7,563 bases of DNA from Acidimicrobiia bacterium (GTDB lineage: Bacteria > Actinomycetota > Acidimicrobiia > Acidimicrobiales > Ilumatobacteraceae), in assembly GCA_010025655.1 (NCBI GenBank), contig RGSV01000050.1:1-7563 (forward strand), in the 5' to 3' direction. Position numbers and translations under genes: made by a program. Of the stretch, positions 1-6,044 are shown piece after piece. Below the pieces are notes generated by a model. The model saw nothing but the letters and a program-made list of their open reading frames with translations. It was not told the DNA's origin and ran no database searches. The number at the start of each line of letters is the position of its first letter. Positions within the stretch are counted from its first letter, which is position 1.

Positions 1-1218
1 GGCAAGACCCAGACGGTGGGGCAGCGATTGGGGAATCGTCGCCGACGTGAGAATCGCGGTCTGAGCGTTCCACACTGGCGCCAAGACGCGAGCCACGCTG
101 AGCGGTGCCGACACGAGGCGGGGGTGGTCACCTCCGGTCACGAACGTCACGCGGTTGCTGTCGGTCGAGAGGCACTCTTGCAGCGCATCGGCGAGTCGCT
201 TCGTTGCCGACTTGGCGCGCAGCAACTCGGGAGTTTCGTCAGAGACCGATGCCAACGCGTCGCCGAGTAGCAGCGTTTGTTCTTTCATGCCGCGCAAGAC
301 TGCGGCGAGGTCGTTCGGCAGCGGGTTGGAGAGACGCTTGTCTTTGCGATCTACGAGCGCCGCATCGAGGTCACGTCCGCTCGTTGCGAGTGCGTTCGCC
401 ACCTTCTTCGACGGCAACACCTTGCGTACGGCTTCAGCGACGTTGGCCGCAGAGCCACCGGTCAACATCACCGATGCCGTGTCGCTGATGACGTCTTCAA
501 GTTCGTGCACCTCGTCGAAAACGACCACATCGTGTTCGGGAAGAAATTCGCGCTCGGCCTCGAGGTCGAGACCGTAGAGCGAGAAATTGACGACCACAAC
601 GTTTGCGGCCCGTGCGGCATCGCGTGCCCGCTCGGTGTAACACGTCTCGCCGAATGAGCACTTCAATTTGCCTGGGCAGACATCAGACCCGACGCTGACT
701 GATCGCCATGCCGAGTCAGAGACCGGAAACGGAACCTCTGACATCTCGCCGCTATCGGTCTTCGCCGACCAGTTGACGAGTTTGCGCACCTCGTTGCGCA
801 CGCCACGCGAGGCGTCTTCGAGCTCGAGTTCCTCGCCGCGAGTCTCGATCTCGTGAAGTCGCTGGCGGCAGAGATAGTTGTTGCGGCCTTTCAGTACGGC
901 CCACGAAAACGGGTCGGAGAGATGTCGGTCGTTGAGCACTTTTTGCAAGAGCGGCAGGTCGACTTCGGCCAACTGGTCTTGTAGGGCTTTCGTATAAGTT
1001 GCGACGATCGTGGTGAGGCCCGAGGCGATCACCGGAACGAGGTAGCCGAGCGTCTTGCCGGTGCCCGTGCCCGCTTGCACCACGAGACGCTCGCCATTGG
1101 CGAGCGCTTCGGCCACGCGTCGTACCATACGAATCTGACCGGGTCGGTGTTCGGCGTGCGGCAATGACTCGGTGACGACCTGTAGCAACGCTTCGGCGCG
1201 ATCGGCGGGAGAAATCAC
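1..1218 (-). CDS. dinG: DinG/XPD-family ATP-dependent DNA helicase, N-terminal 406 codons (runs off left edge)
   Basis: Superfamily 2 iron-sulfur helicase, probably 5'-3', acting on DNA in replication and repair. The frame is open from the GTG at 1218-1216 to base 1 without a stop, so the C-terminal half lies outside the window. Visible in order: a Q-motif-like RPGQIRMV (residues 26-33); Walker A GTGTGKT (50-56, with K55); motif Ia TYTKALQDQL (74-83); four cysteines fitting the [4Fe-4S] site (C117 in YLC, then C181, C187, C193); a Walker B box VVVFDEVHE with DEVH at 235-238 (DEAH/DEGH in better-known members); and motif III LTSAT at 390-394. Helicase domain 2 with motifs IV-VI is not covered. 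The GTG start overlaps the uppS stop by 4 bases (GTGA), has no clear ribosome-binding site, and is probably translationally coupled. The family assignment is firm; the orthology to DinG rather than another XPD-like paralogue (YoaA type) is less certain. Confidence 0.9.
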   Translation of the reverse strand, partial: MISPADRAEALLQVVTESLPHAEHRPGQIRMVRRVAEALANGERLVVQAGTGTGKTLGYLVPVIASGLTTIVATYTKALQDQLAEVDLPLLQKVLNDRHLSDPFSWAVLKGRNNYLCRQRLHEIETRGEELELEDASRGVRNEVRKLVNWSAKTDSGEMSEVPFPVSDSAWRSVSVGSDVCPGKLKCSFGETCYTERARDAARAANVVVVNFSLYGLDLEAEREFLPEHDVVVFDEVHELEDVISDTASVMLTGGSAANVAEAVRKVLPSKKVANALATSGRDLDAALVDRKDKRLSNPLPNDLAAVLRGMKEQTLLLGDALASVSDETPELLRAKSATKRLADALQECLSTDSNRVTFVTGGDHPRLVSAPLSVARVLAPVWNAQTAILTSATIPQSLPHRLGLA

Positions 1219-1892
1219 GAGACGAGGGCGAGGGCGGCGTCGAGTTCGTCGGCGCCAAAGTCGGGCCACGCCGCGTCGGTGAAGAACACGCGCGCTTGGC
1301 GGGCCTGCCAGAGGAGGAAGTTCGAGATACGCGTCTCGCCCGAGGTACGCACGAGCACATCGACGGGAGGAAGCTCGGGGTCGTAGAGATGACGAGCGAT
1401 GGCAGTAGGCGAGATCGTGCCGCCGCTGCTCGCAGCGTCGACTGCGGCAAGTCGGGCGGCTCGCGCGATCTCGGCCCGCGACCCATAGTCGAATGCCACC
1501 GTCAGCACCATGCCCGTGTTGTGGCTGGTGTCGCGAATTGCGTCGCGAATCGCTTTTTGAATTGGGGCGGGTGTGCGTGAGCCCGGTTCGTCGAAGGGCC
1601 GACCAATCCAGCGCACACGCACATTGTTGGCGTTCAACTCGTCAATGCGACCAAAGAGCTTGCGGTGCAGACCGAGGATGTGGCGCACTTCTGATGGCGG
1701 ACGCACCCAGTTTTCGGTGCTGAAGCCAAACACGGTGAGCCAGCCCACGTTGCGTCGTGCCGCCTCGCGGACGACCGTGGCAAGGGTTTCTTCGCCGGCG
1801 GTGTGTCCGGCGGTGCGCGGTAGACCGCGACGTTTGGCCCAGCGACCGTTGCCGTCCATGATGCAAGCGACATGCGGTGCAGAGACTGACAT
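1215..1892 (-). CDS. uppS: Cis-prenyltransferase (polyprenyl diphosphate synthase), catalytic subunit, short C-terminus
   Basis: Condenses isopentenyl diphosphate in cis onto an allylic primer, giving the long-chain polyprenyl diphosphate that carries cell-wall precursors; acts at the cytoplasmic membrane face. 225 residues, against about 250 for E. coli UppS. Visible: HVACIMDGNGRWA (7-19) with catalytic D13; FGFSTENW (55-62); AFDYGSR (133-139; AFNYGGR is more usual); RTSGETRISNFLLWQ (182-196) with R182, E186, R188 and S190 matching E. coli R194, E198, R200 and S202; and AAWPDF (207-212). Two oddities: residue 201, where E. coli has Glu213 in the AYAE motif, is Arg, and the protein stops at ALALVS, before the tail ending RRFGG that carries the RxG motif in bacterial homodimers. 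No frame after the stop encodes that tail. The ATG at 1892 leaves the usual short N-terminus; only a weak AGTAGG lies upstream. Divergent from the paralogue at 1934, which retains the missing pieces. Product chain length cannot be judged. Confidence 0.93.
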   Translation of the reverse strand: MSVSAPHVACIMDGNGRWAKRRGLPRTAGHTAGEETLATVVREAARRNVGWLTVFGFSTENWVRPPSEVRHILGLHRKLFGRIDELNANNVRVRWIGRPFDEPGSRTPAPIQKAIRDAIRDTSHNTGMVLTVAFDYGSRAEIARAARLAAVDAASSGGTISPTAIARHLYDPELPPVDVLVRTSGETRISNFLLWQARQARVFFTDAAWPDFGADELDAALALVS

Positions 1893-1933
1893 AGTGGCGT
1901 TCTGAACCTACTTCGTAGTGCGAGGATGTAACG
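1893..1933. promoter_or_regulatory. Divergent intergenic region between uppS and its paralogue; probable shared promoter region
   Basis: These 41 bases are the only non-coding DNA between the two divergent cis-prenyltransferase-like genes, so both transcripts probably begin here. On the minus strand TAGGTT fits a TANNNT -10 box 12 bases before the uppS ATG, implying a very short leader. A small inverted repeat, CTAC-TTC-GTAG, sits at 1908-1918 and overlaps that box, so it could be an operator. No convincing -35 hexamer is visible for either direction. The existence of promoters here is inferred from gene layout; the individual elements are tentative. Confidence 0.35.
1922..1926 (+). promoter_or_regulatory. 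Shine-Dalgarno GAGGA for the cis-prenyltransferase-like gene
   Basis: GAGGA lies 7 bases before the GTG at 1934, an ideal distance. It supports that GTG as the start over the internal ATG at 1949. It is the clearest ribosome-binding site in the window, which argues that the gene is translated rather than a decaying duplicate. Confidence 0.65.
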
Positions 1934-2503
1934 GTGACTACCAACGGAATGTCGCACGTCATGGTGTGTGGTGGATCAGTGGCCGAGTGGGCCGAGATGT
2001 CACCCGACGACTGGCGACAGCGCACAACTCTCGTCGCCACGGCGGCGCGCAACGACGGTGCCGCCTGGGTGACGATCATTCCCTACACCGGTGCACAATC
2101 CGATGGTGCTCAGCGCATCGTCGACACGTTGGTTGACCATTGTGGCGGCACCGAGTTCGGCAACCGAGTGGTGGTGAACAGCGACCAGATGGTGAGCGTG
2201 ATCGTTGACCCGAACACCGATGGCCTGCAGCGCATCGCGACGGCTGCCGCGTCGCTCAACGGTCGATCGATCAGCGAAGACACGCTTGCGGCGGCGGTGT
2301 GCGCACCTGCGCCCACCGAGCCGGACTTGTGTGTGGTGCTCGGACCCGCGACGCAGATGCCCGCGTCACTGGTGTGGGAACTCGCGTATGCCGAGCTCGT
2401 CTTTCTCAACGTGCCTTGGGCAGAACTCGACGCCGATGCCCTCGAGATTGCAATTTCCGACTTCGCACGCCGCGACCGACGGTTCGGCGGAGTCGATTCC
2501 TGA
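1934..2503 (+). CDS. Non-catalytic cis-prenyltransferase paralogue, NgBR/Nus1-like candidate subunit
   Basis: A 189-residue protein that a quick reading would call hypothetical. By eye it is a degenerate UppS. Residues 8-20 (HVMVCGGSVAEWA) line up with HVACIMDGNGRWA of UppS, with the catalytic Asp replaced by Gly. Residues 113-178 align without gaps to UppS 160-225, about 16 identities in the first 63 columns by hand count. Catalytic R182, E186, R188 and S190 of UppS become V135, A139, Q141 and P143. It keeps ELAYAELVF (149-157), including the canonical AYAE glutamate (E154), and the tail FARRDRRFGG (177-186) with an RxG motif at 183-185. The middle is about 48 residues shorter than in UppS. 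PDL..VLGP...W (130-148) resembles the PDL...FGP...W stretch I recall in human NgBR. No signal peptide or membrane segment is evident. Inferred role: partner of the adjacent UppS, completing its active site. Alternatives are a regulatory protein or a decaying duplicate. Start GTG has a good GAGGA; the stop overlaps the recO ATG (TGATG). Confidence 0.8.
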   Translation: MTTNGMSHVMVCGGSVAEWAEMSPDDWRQRTTLVATAARNDGAAWVTIIPYTGAQSDGAQRIVDTLVDHCGGTEFGNRVVVNSDQMVSVIVDPNTDGLQRIATAAASLNGRSISEDTLAAAVCAPAPTEPDLCVVLGPATQMPASLVWELAYAELVFLNVPWAELDADALEIAISDFARRDRRFGGVDS

Positions 2504-3243
2504 TGCCGCTGTATCGCGACGTCGGAGTCGTGGTGCGTACGCACAAATTTGGGGAGTCGGATCGCATCGTCACGATCGTGACGCAGGATTCGGGCAAGGT
2601 GAAGGCAGTCGCCAAAGGAGTACGCAAGAGCGGCTCGCGCTTCGGTTCACGTCTCGAACCGATGAGTCATGTGCAACTGCAGCTGTATCGCGGTCGAGAT
2701 CTCGACATCGTCAATCAAGTCGAATTGGTCGAAACTGCGACTGCTATTCGCGCAGATCTTGACCTCACGACTGATGCTCTGGCGATGTGCGAGATGGTCG
2801 ACCAACTCTCGCACGACCGCTCGCCGGCCCCACACCTCTACCGCATGCTGGTCGGGGCATTGCGACAACTTGAGTTGCGACGCAGTGGGTTGGTGTTGCC
2901 TGCACTGCAGTTGCGACTACTCGCCACCGAGGGCGTCGGGCCAGTCGTTGAACAGTGCGTGTCTTGTGGCGCCCGCTCAGACCTTGTGGCTTTTGACGTG
3001 CGGGCCGGTGGCGTTCAGTGCCAAGCGTGTCGTCGCGGCGCAGCAGTCACCCCAGCAGTGCTCGCGCTGCTGCAGGCGGTACTCGGTGGGCGAGTGGCTG
3101 AAGTGCTGGCTACACCACAACACGACCCTGACGCCGTGCAGCAGTTCGTGCGGCTGGCTCGCACGTTGATGGAACATCATCTCGAGCGACGCATCAAATC
3201 GTCGTCGCTCTTTGTTGCGCCACACAGCGACACGTCTCACTGA
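2503..3243 (+). CDS. recO: DNA repair protein RecO
   Basis: Recombination mediator that, with RecR (and RecF), helps load RecA onto SSB-coated single-stranded DNA and anneals complementary strands; cytoplasmic. 246 residues, normal for the family. The N-terminal OB fold spans about residues 1-80 (YRDVGVVVRTHKFGESDRIV, then KVKAVAKGVRK and LEPMSHVQLQLYRGRDLDIV), followed by a helical domain with a zinc site of two CxxC pairs, C152/C155 and C173/C176, as in actinobacterial and Deinococcus-type RecO. The ATG at 2503 shares its A with the preceding stop (TGATG), so translation is probably coupled. A purine-rich GGCGGAG at 2486-2492 sits 10 bases upstream. The same frame is open further upstream to 2299, but that extension overlaps the preceding gene and does not resemble RecO, while MPLYRDVGVVV is the family N-terminus. 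Confidence 0.95.
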   Translation: MPLYRDVGVVVRTHKFGESDRIVTIVTQDSGKVKAVAKGVRKSGSRFGSRLEPMSHVQLQLYRGRDLDIVNQVELVETATAIRADLDLTTDALAMCEMVDQLSHDRSPAPHLYRMLVGALRQLELRRSGLVLPALQLRLLATEGVGPVVEQCVSCGARSDLVAFDVRAGGVQCQACRRGAAVTPAVLALLQAVLGGRVAEVLATPQHDPDAVQQFVRLARTLMEHHLERRIKSSSLFVAPHSDTSH

Positions 3244-3278
3244 TTGCGGTGAGGCTCAGAAATCGCAACGTTCCTCAG

Positions 3279-3284
3279 TAGTCT
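3279..3284 (+). promoter_or_regulatory. Possible -10 box of a leaderless glyS promoter
   Basis: TAGTCT fits TANNNT and ends 7 bases before the glyS ATG at 3292, the spacing expected if transcription starts at or next to the A of the start codon. The 48-base recO-glyS gap shows no Shine-Dalgarno near the ATG, which fits a leaderless mRNA. No recognisable -35 hexamer is found at the right distance, so this is tentative. Confidence 0.25.
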
Positions 3285-3291
3285 TGACGAA

Positions 3292-4599
3292 ATGCCAGCG
3301 AAAGATCTCGAACAGATCGTCAATCTGGCGAAGCGCCGCGGGTTCGCCTTTCCCAGTGCGGAGATTTACGGCGGATTCCGCTCGAGCTACGACTACGGCC
3401 CGCTCGGTGCACTGATGCTGCGCAACGTGAAGGATGCCTGGGTGCGCGCTGTCGTTCAGATGCGAAGCGACGTCGTGCTGATTGATGCCGCAATCTTGAA
3501 CCCTCCGCAAACGTTCGAAGCCAGCGGTCACCTCGCCAACTTCAGCGACCCGCTCGTCGACTGCACGGTGTGCAAACGTCGTTTTCGCGCCGACCAGCTC
3601 GAGCAGCGTGACTGCCCAGAGAAGATGAAAGGTTGTCAGTTCACCGAGGCGCGAGCATTCAATTTGATGTTCAAGACCCATGCCGGCCCAATCGAAGGTG
3701 CGGGCACCGAGGTATATCTGCGACCCGAGACCGCCCAAGGCATGTTCGTGAATTTCGCCAACGTGCTTGCCACCAGCCGAAAGAAACCGCCGTTCGGCAT
3801 CGCTCAGGTCGGCAAGTCGTTTCGCAACGAGATTACGCCGGGCAACTTCATCTTCCGCACACGCGAGTTCGAACAGATGGAACTTGAGTTCTTCGTGCCA
3901 CCCGCCGAGGGTCCGCAGTGGTACGACTATTGGAAGCGTGAGCGCCTCGAGTGGTACGTCTCACACGGAATTCCGCGCGAGATGTTGCGGTTGCGCGAAC
4001 ACGCGGCTGACGAATTGTCACATTATTCGGCAGGCACCTGCGACATCGAGTTCCTGTTTCCGTGGGGTTGGGGAGAACTCGAGGGCATCGCCCAGCGCAC
4101 TGACTATGACCTCACCCAGCACGCCAAGCATTCGGGTCAACGCCTCGATTATTTCGACCAGGCGACGAACGAGCGCTATGTGCCGTATGTGGTTGAACCG
4201 GCCGCCGGTGTGAATCGCACGATGGCAGCGTTTTTGTTGGCCGCCTACGACGAAGACATCGTTAACGACGAACCGCGAACCGTGCTGCGCCTGCACCCGC
4301 GCATTGCGCCCTATCAAGTGGCGGTGTTGCCGTTGTCGAAGAAAGACACCCTCACGCCGCTCGCCGAAGAGGTGTATTCCTCACTTGCCAAGCGATATAT
4401 GTGCGACTATGACGAGACGCAGGCCATCGGCCGTCGCTATCGCCGACAAGACGAGATTGGCACACCCGTGTGCATCACCATCGACTTTGATTCACTCACC
4501 GATCATGCGGTGACGGTGCGCGACCGCGACACCACGGTGCAAGAGCGCGTGCCGCTCGCGTCGCTCGAAGCGCACCTCGCTGCGCGCTTCGGGTTCTGA
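3292..4599 (+). CDS. glyS: Glycyl-tRNA synthetase, dimeric class II type
   Basis: Charges tRNA-Gly with glycine using ATP; cytoplasmic. 435 residues, slightly shorter than the roughly 460 usual for bacterial homodimeric enzymes; this is the single-chain type, not the alpha2-beta2 GlyQ/GlyS type. The N-terminus AKRRGFAFPSAEIYGGFRSS with YDYGPLG following (residues 13-39) is diagnostic. Cysteines C91, C94, C108 and C115 form a likely zinc site in the insertion. RPETAQG (144-150) belongs to the active site, motif 2 is FRNE (177-180) and motif 3 is GVNRTM (306-311) with R309. The C-terminal anticodon-binding domain starts about residue 340 at RIAPYQVAVLPLSKKD. No T-box or other leader can fit in the 48-base gap upstream. 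The stop is 2 bases before trpC, so the trp genes are probably co-transcribed with it. Confidence 0.96.
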   Translation: MPAKDLEQIVNLAKRRGFAFPSAEIYGGFRSSYDYGPLGALMLRNVKDAWVRAVVQMRSDVVLIDAAILNPPQTFEASGHLANFSDPLVDCTVCKRRFRADQLEQRDCPEKMKGCQFTEARAFNLMFKTHAGPIEGAGTEVYLRPETAQGMFVNFANVLATSRKKPPFGIAQVGKSFRNEITPGNFIFRTREFEQMELEFFVPPAEGPQWYDYWKRERLEWYVSHGIPREMLRLREHAADELSHYSAGTCDIEFLFPWGWGELEGIAQRTDYDLTQHAKHSGQRLDYFDQATNERYVPYVVEPAAGVNRTMAAFLLAAYDEDIVNDEPRTVLRLHPRIAPYQVAVLPLSKKDTLTPLAEEVYSSLAKRYMCDYDETQAIGRRYRRQDEIGTPVCITIDFDSLTDHAVTVRDRDTTVQERVPLASLEAHLAARFGF

Positions 4600-4601
4600 C
4601 C

Positions 4602-5411
4602 TTGACCTATCTCGACGCCATCGTCGCCCATCATCGACGGCGGGCGGCGGCTGATACGCGTTCGCTGTCCGAAGCGCGCGTTGCGGCAGAGACTGCGCGT
4701 GCAGCAGTTGAGACGTTGCGCGGCGCCACGACGACGCGCGACTTTGTCGCAGCACTGCAAGGAGACTCGCTTGCCGTGATCGCTGAAATCAAACGGCGCT
4801 CGCCATCGCGCGGAGCGTTGAACGAATCACTCGACCCACGAGTCATGGCCGAGCGCTATACGGCTGGCGGCGCTGCGTGTCTTTCGGTGCTCACCGACGA
4901 GCCGCATTTTGGTGGCAGTGCCGCAGATCTGCAGGCCGCGCGTGCGGCAACCAGCGTGCCGGTCTTGCGCAAAGACTTCACTGTGTCGGCACTCGACGTC
5001 GTTGATGCGTTCGCCATGGGTGCCGATGCCGTGCTACTGATCGTTGCGGCGTTGAGCGATGACGAACTCGCGTCCTTTCACGCCCTCGCTGTTGAACTTG
5101 GTCTGGCGGCCCTCGTTGAGGTGCACGACGAGGCAGAACTGCGCCGGGCCCTGCGTGTTGACCCACGTCTGGTCGGGGTGAACCAGCGTGACCTGCGCAC
5201 ATTTCAGGTCGACCGTGAACGGGCGGTGCGTGTGGCGGGGGAGATTCCCGATGGTGTTGTCGGGGTCGCCGAGTCAGGAATCACCGGTGGCGCCGACGCC
5301 GCCCGATTGGCCGCCGCTGGCTATCGCGCGGTGCTCGTTGGTGAGCATCTCGTCACGAGCAACGATGTAGAAGCGTCGCTACGAGAGCTGAGGCTGGCAC
5401 TACCTTCGTAA
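4602..5411 (+). CDS. trpC: Indole-3-glycerol phosphate synthase
   Basis: Closes the indole ring: CdRP (1-(o-carboxyphenylamino)-1-deoxyribulose 5-phosphate) becomes indole-3-glycerol phosphate, the step between TrpF and tryptophan synthase. 269 residues, a complete single-domain beta/alpha barrel. Visible: AEIKRRSPS (61-69) with the E62 and catalytic K64 pair; LRKDF (122-126) with catalytic K124; VEVHDE (172-177) with E173; VGVNQRDLRTF (191-201) with N194; AESGI (223-227) with E224 and S225; and the phosphate-binding end AVLVGEHLV. All the expected catalytic residues are present. The start chosen is TTG at 4602, 2 bases after the glyS stop, giving TYLDAIVAHHRRR, which matches the family's LD.IV...R opening. 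There is no clear Shine-Dalgarno, so re-initiation after glyS is likely. trpF follows after 5 bases. Confidence 0.95.
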   Translation: MTYLDAIVAHHRRRAAADTRSLSEARVAAETARAAVETLRGATTTRDFVAALQGDSLAVIAEIKRRSPSRGALNESLDPRVMAERYTAGGAACLSVLTDEPHFGGSAADLQAARAATSVPVLRKDFTVSALDVVDAFAMGADAVLLIVAALSDDELASFHALAVELGLAALVEVHDEAELRRALRVDPRLVGVNQRDLRTFQVDRERAVRVAGEIPDGVVGVAESGITGGADAARLAAAGYRAVLVGEHLVTSNDVEASLRELRLALPS

Positions 5412-5416
5412 GCACG

Positions 5417-6040
5417 ATGTTGATCAAGATTTGCGGCATCACCAACGAAGAAGACGCACTGTTGAGTGTGGCTATGGGAGCCACTGCGCTTGGTTTCGTA
5501 TTTGCGCCCTCAAAGCGCCAGGTGTCCGTGGGCAAGGTGTCAGACATCGTCAAGCGACTTCCGCCTGGCGTGTTGACGATCGGGGTCTTTCGCGACAGTG
5601 ACCCCAAGACGGTCGTGCGTACCGTGCGCGAAGCGGGTCTACGCGGAGCGCAACTGCATGGCCGTGAAAGTGTGGCGCAAGTCGACGAAGTGGTCGCCGA
5701 ACTTGGCTGGGTGATGAAAGGTGTCGTCGCGGGCTCACCCGATGCACAACGGTGCAATCGCTATCGCACTGACCTCGTGCTCTTTGATTCCCCCGAGCCT
5801 GGGTCGGGTGTGCCGTATGACTGGGCGCTGCTCGCCGACGTACCTAAAGACATTCGCTGTGTGGTGTCGGGCGGTCTCACGCCCGACAACGTCGCGCTCG
5901 CGATCGAGACCGTGCGCCCATTTGGCGTCGATGTGAGTTCAGGAGTCGAGCGCGAACCCGGCAAAAAAGATGCGAGCAAAGTGCGGCGATTCGTGCAGGC
6001 GGCACTCTCGGCGTTCGACGAGACCTCATCGGTATCGTGA
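5417..6040 (+). CDS. trpF: Phosphoribosylanthranilate isomerase
   Basis: Amadori rearrangement of N-(5-phosphoribosyl)anthranilate to CdRP, the substrate of the TrpC encoded just upstream. 207 residues, a full-length single-domain barrel. Visible: KICGIT (4-9) with general base C6; [13 protein letters not shown] (25-37); GVF (56-58); QLHG (79-82); LFDS (122-125) with general acid D124, followed by YDW (134-136); SGGLTPDNV (151-159); and phosphate-binding [16 protein letters not shown] (170-185). Nothing essential is missing. A free-standing TrpF matters because Streptomyces and Mycobacterium lack it and use the bifunctional HisA-like PriA instead. Start ATG at 5417; the Shine-Dalgarno is weak. 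The trpB start follows 4 bases after the stop. Confidence 0.95.
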   Translation: MLIKICGITNEEDALLSVAMGATALGFVFAPSKRQVSVGKVSDIVKRLPPGVLTIGVFRDSDPKTVVRTVREAGLRGAQLHGRESVAQVDEVVAELGWVMKGVVAGSPDAQRCNRYRTDLVLFDSPEPGSGVPYDWALLADVPKDIRCVVSGGLTPDNVALAIETVRPFGVDVSSGVEREPGKKDASKVRRFVQAALSAFDETSSVS

Positions 6041-6044
6041 AGCA

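Noticed and set aside
1180..1217. Readthrough or frameshift restoring a normal UppS C-terminus.
   Set aside because: None of the frames downstream of the TGA encodes anything like the FARRERRFGG tail, and dinG begins at that point, so the short UppS looks genuine.
752..1486. A 244-codon open frame on the minus strand.
   Set aside because: It lies across the uppS-dinG junction in the wrong frame, is arginine-rich and low in recognisable motifs; the true frames show UppS and the DinG Walker A motif.
2299..2502. An in-frame upstream extension of recO from the ATG at 2299.
   Set aside because: The extra 68 residues overlap the preceding gene and look like a shadow translation; MPLYRDVGVVV at 2503 is the normal RecO beginning.
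3244..3278. Small inverted repeats (TTGCG/CGCAA and TGAGG/CCTCA) after recO as a terminator or riboswitch.
   Set aside because: Stems of about 5 bases with long loops and no T-run; too weak to call, and too short for a T-box leader.
5964..5970. A short run of six A in trpF as a possible frameshifting site.
   Set aside because: It encodes the conserved PGKKD motif of TrpF, and the rest of the gene continues normally in frame.
5970..6044. An upstream ATG start for trpB.
   Set aside because: The added 25 residues are arginine-rich, overlap trpF and have no counterpart in TrpB.
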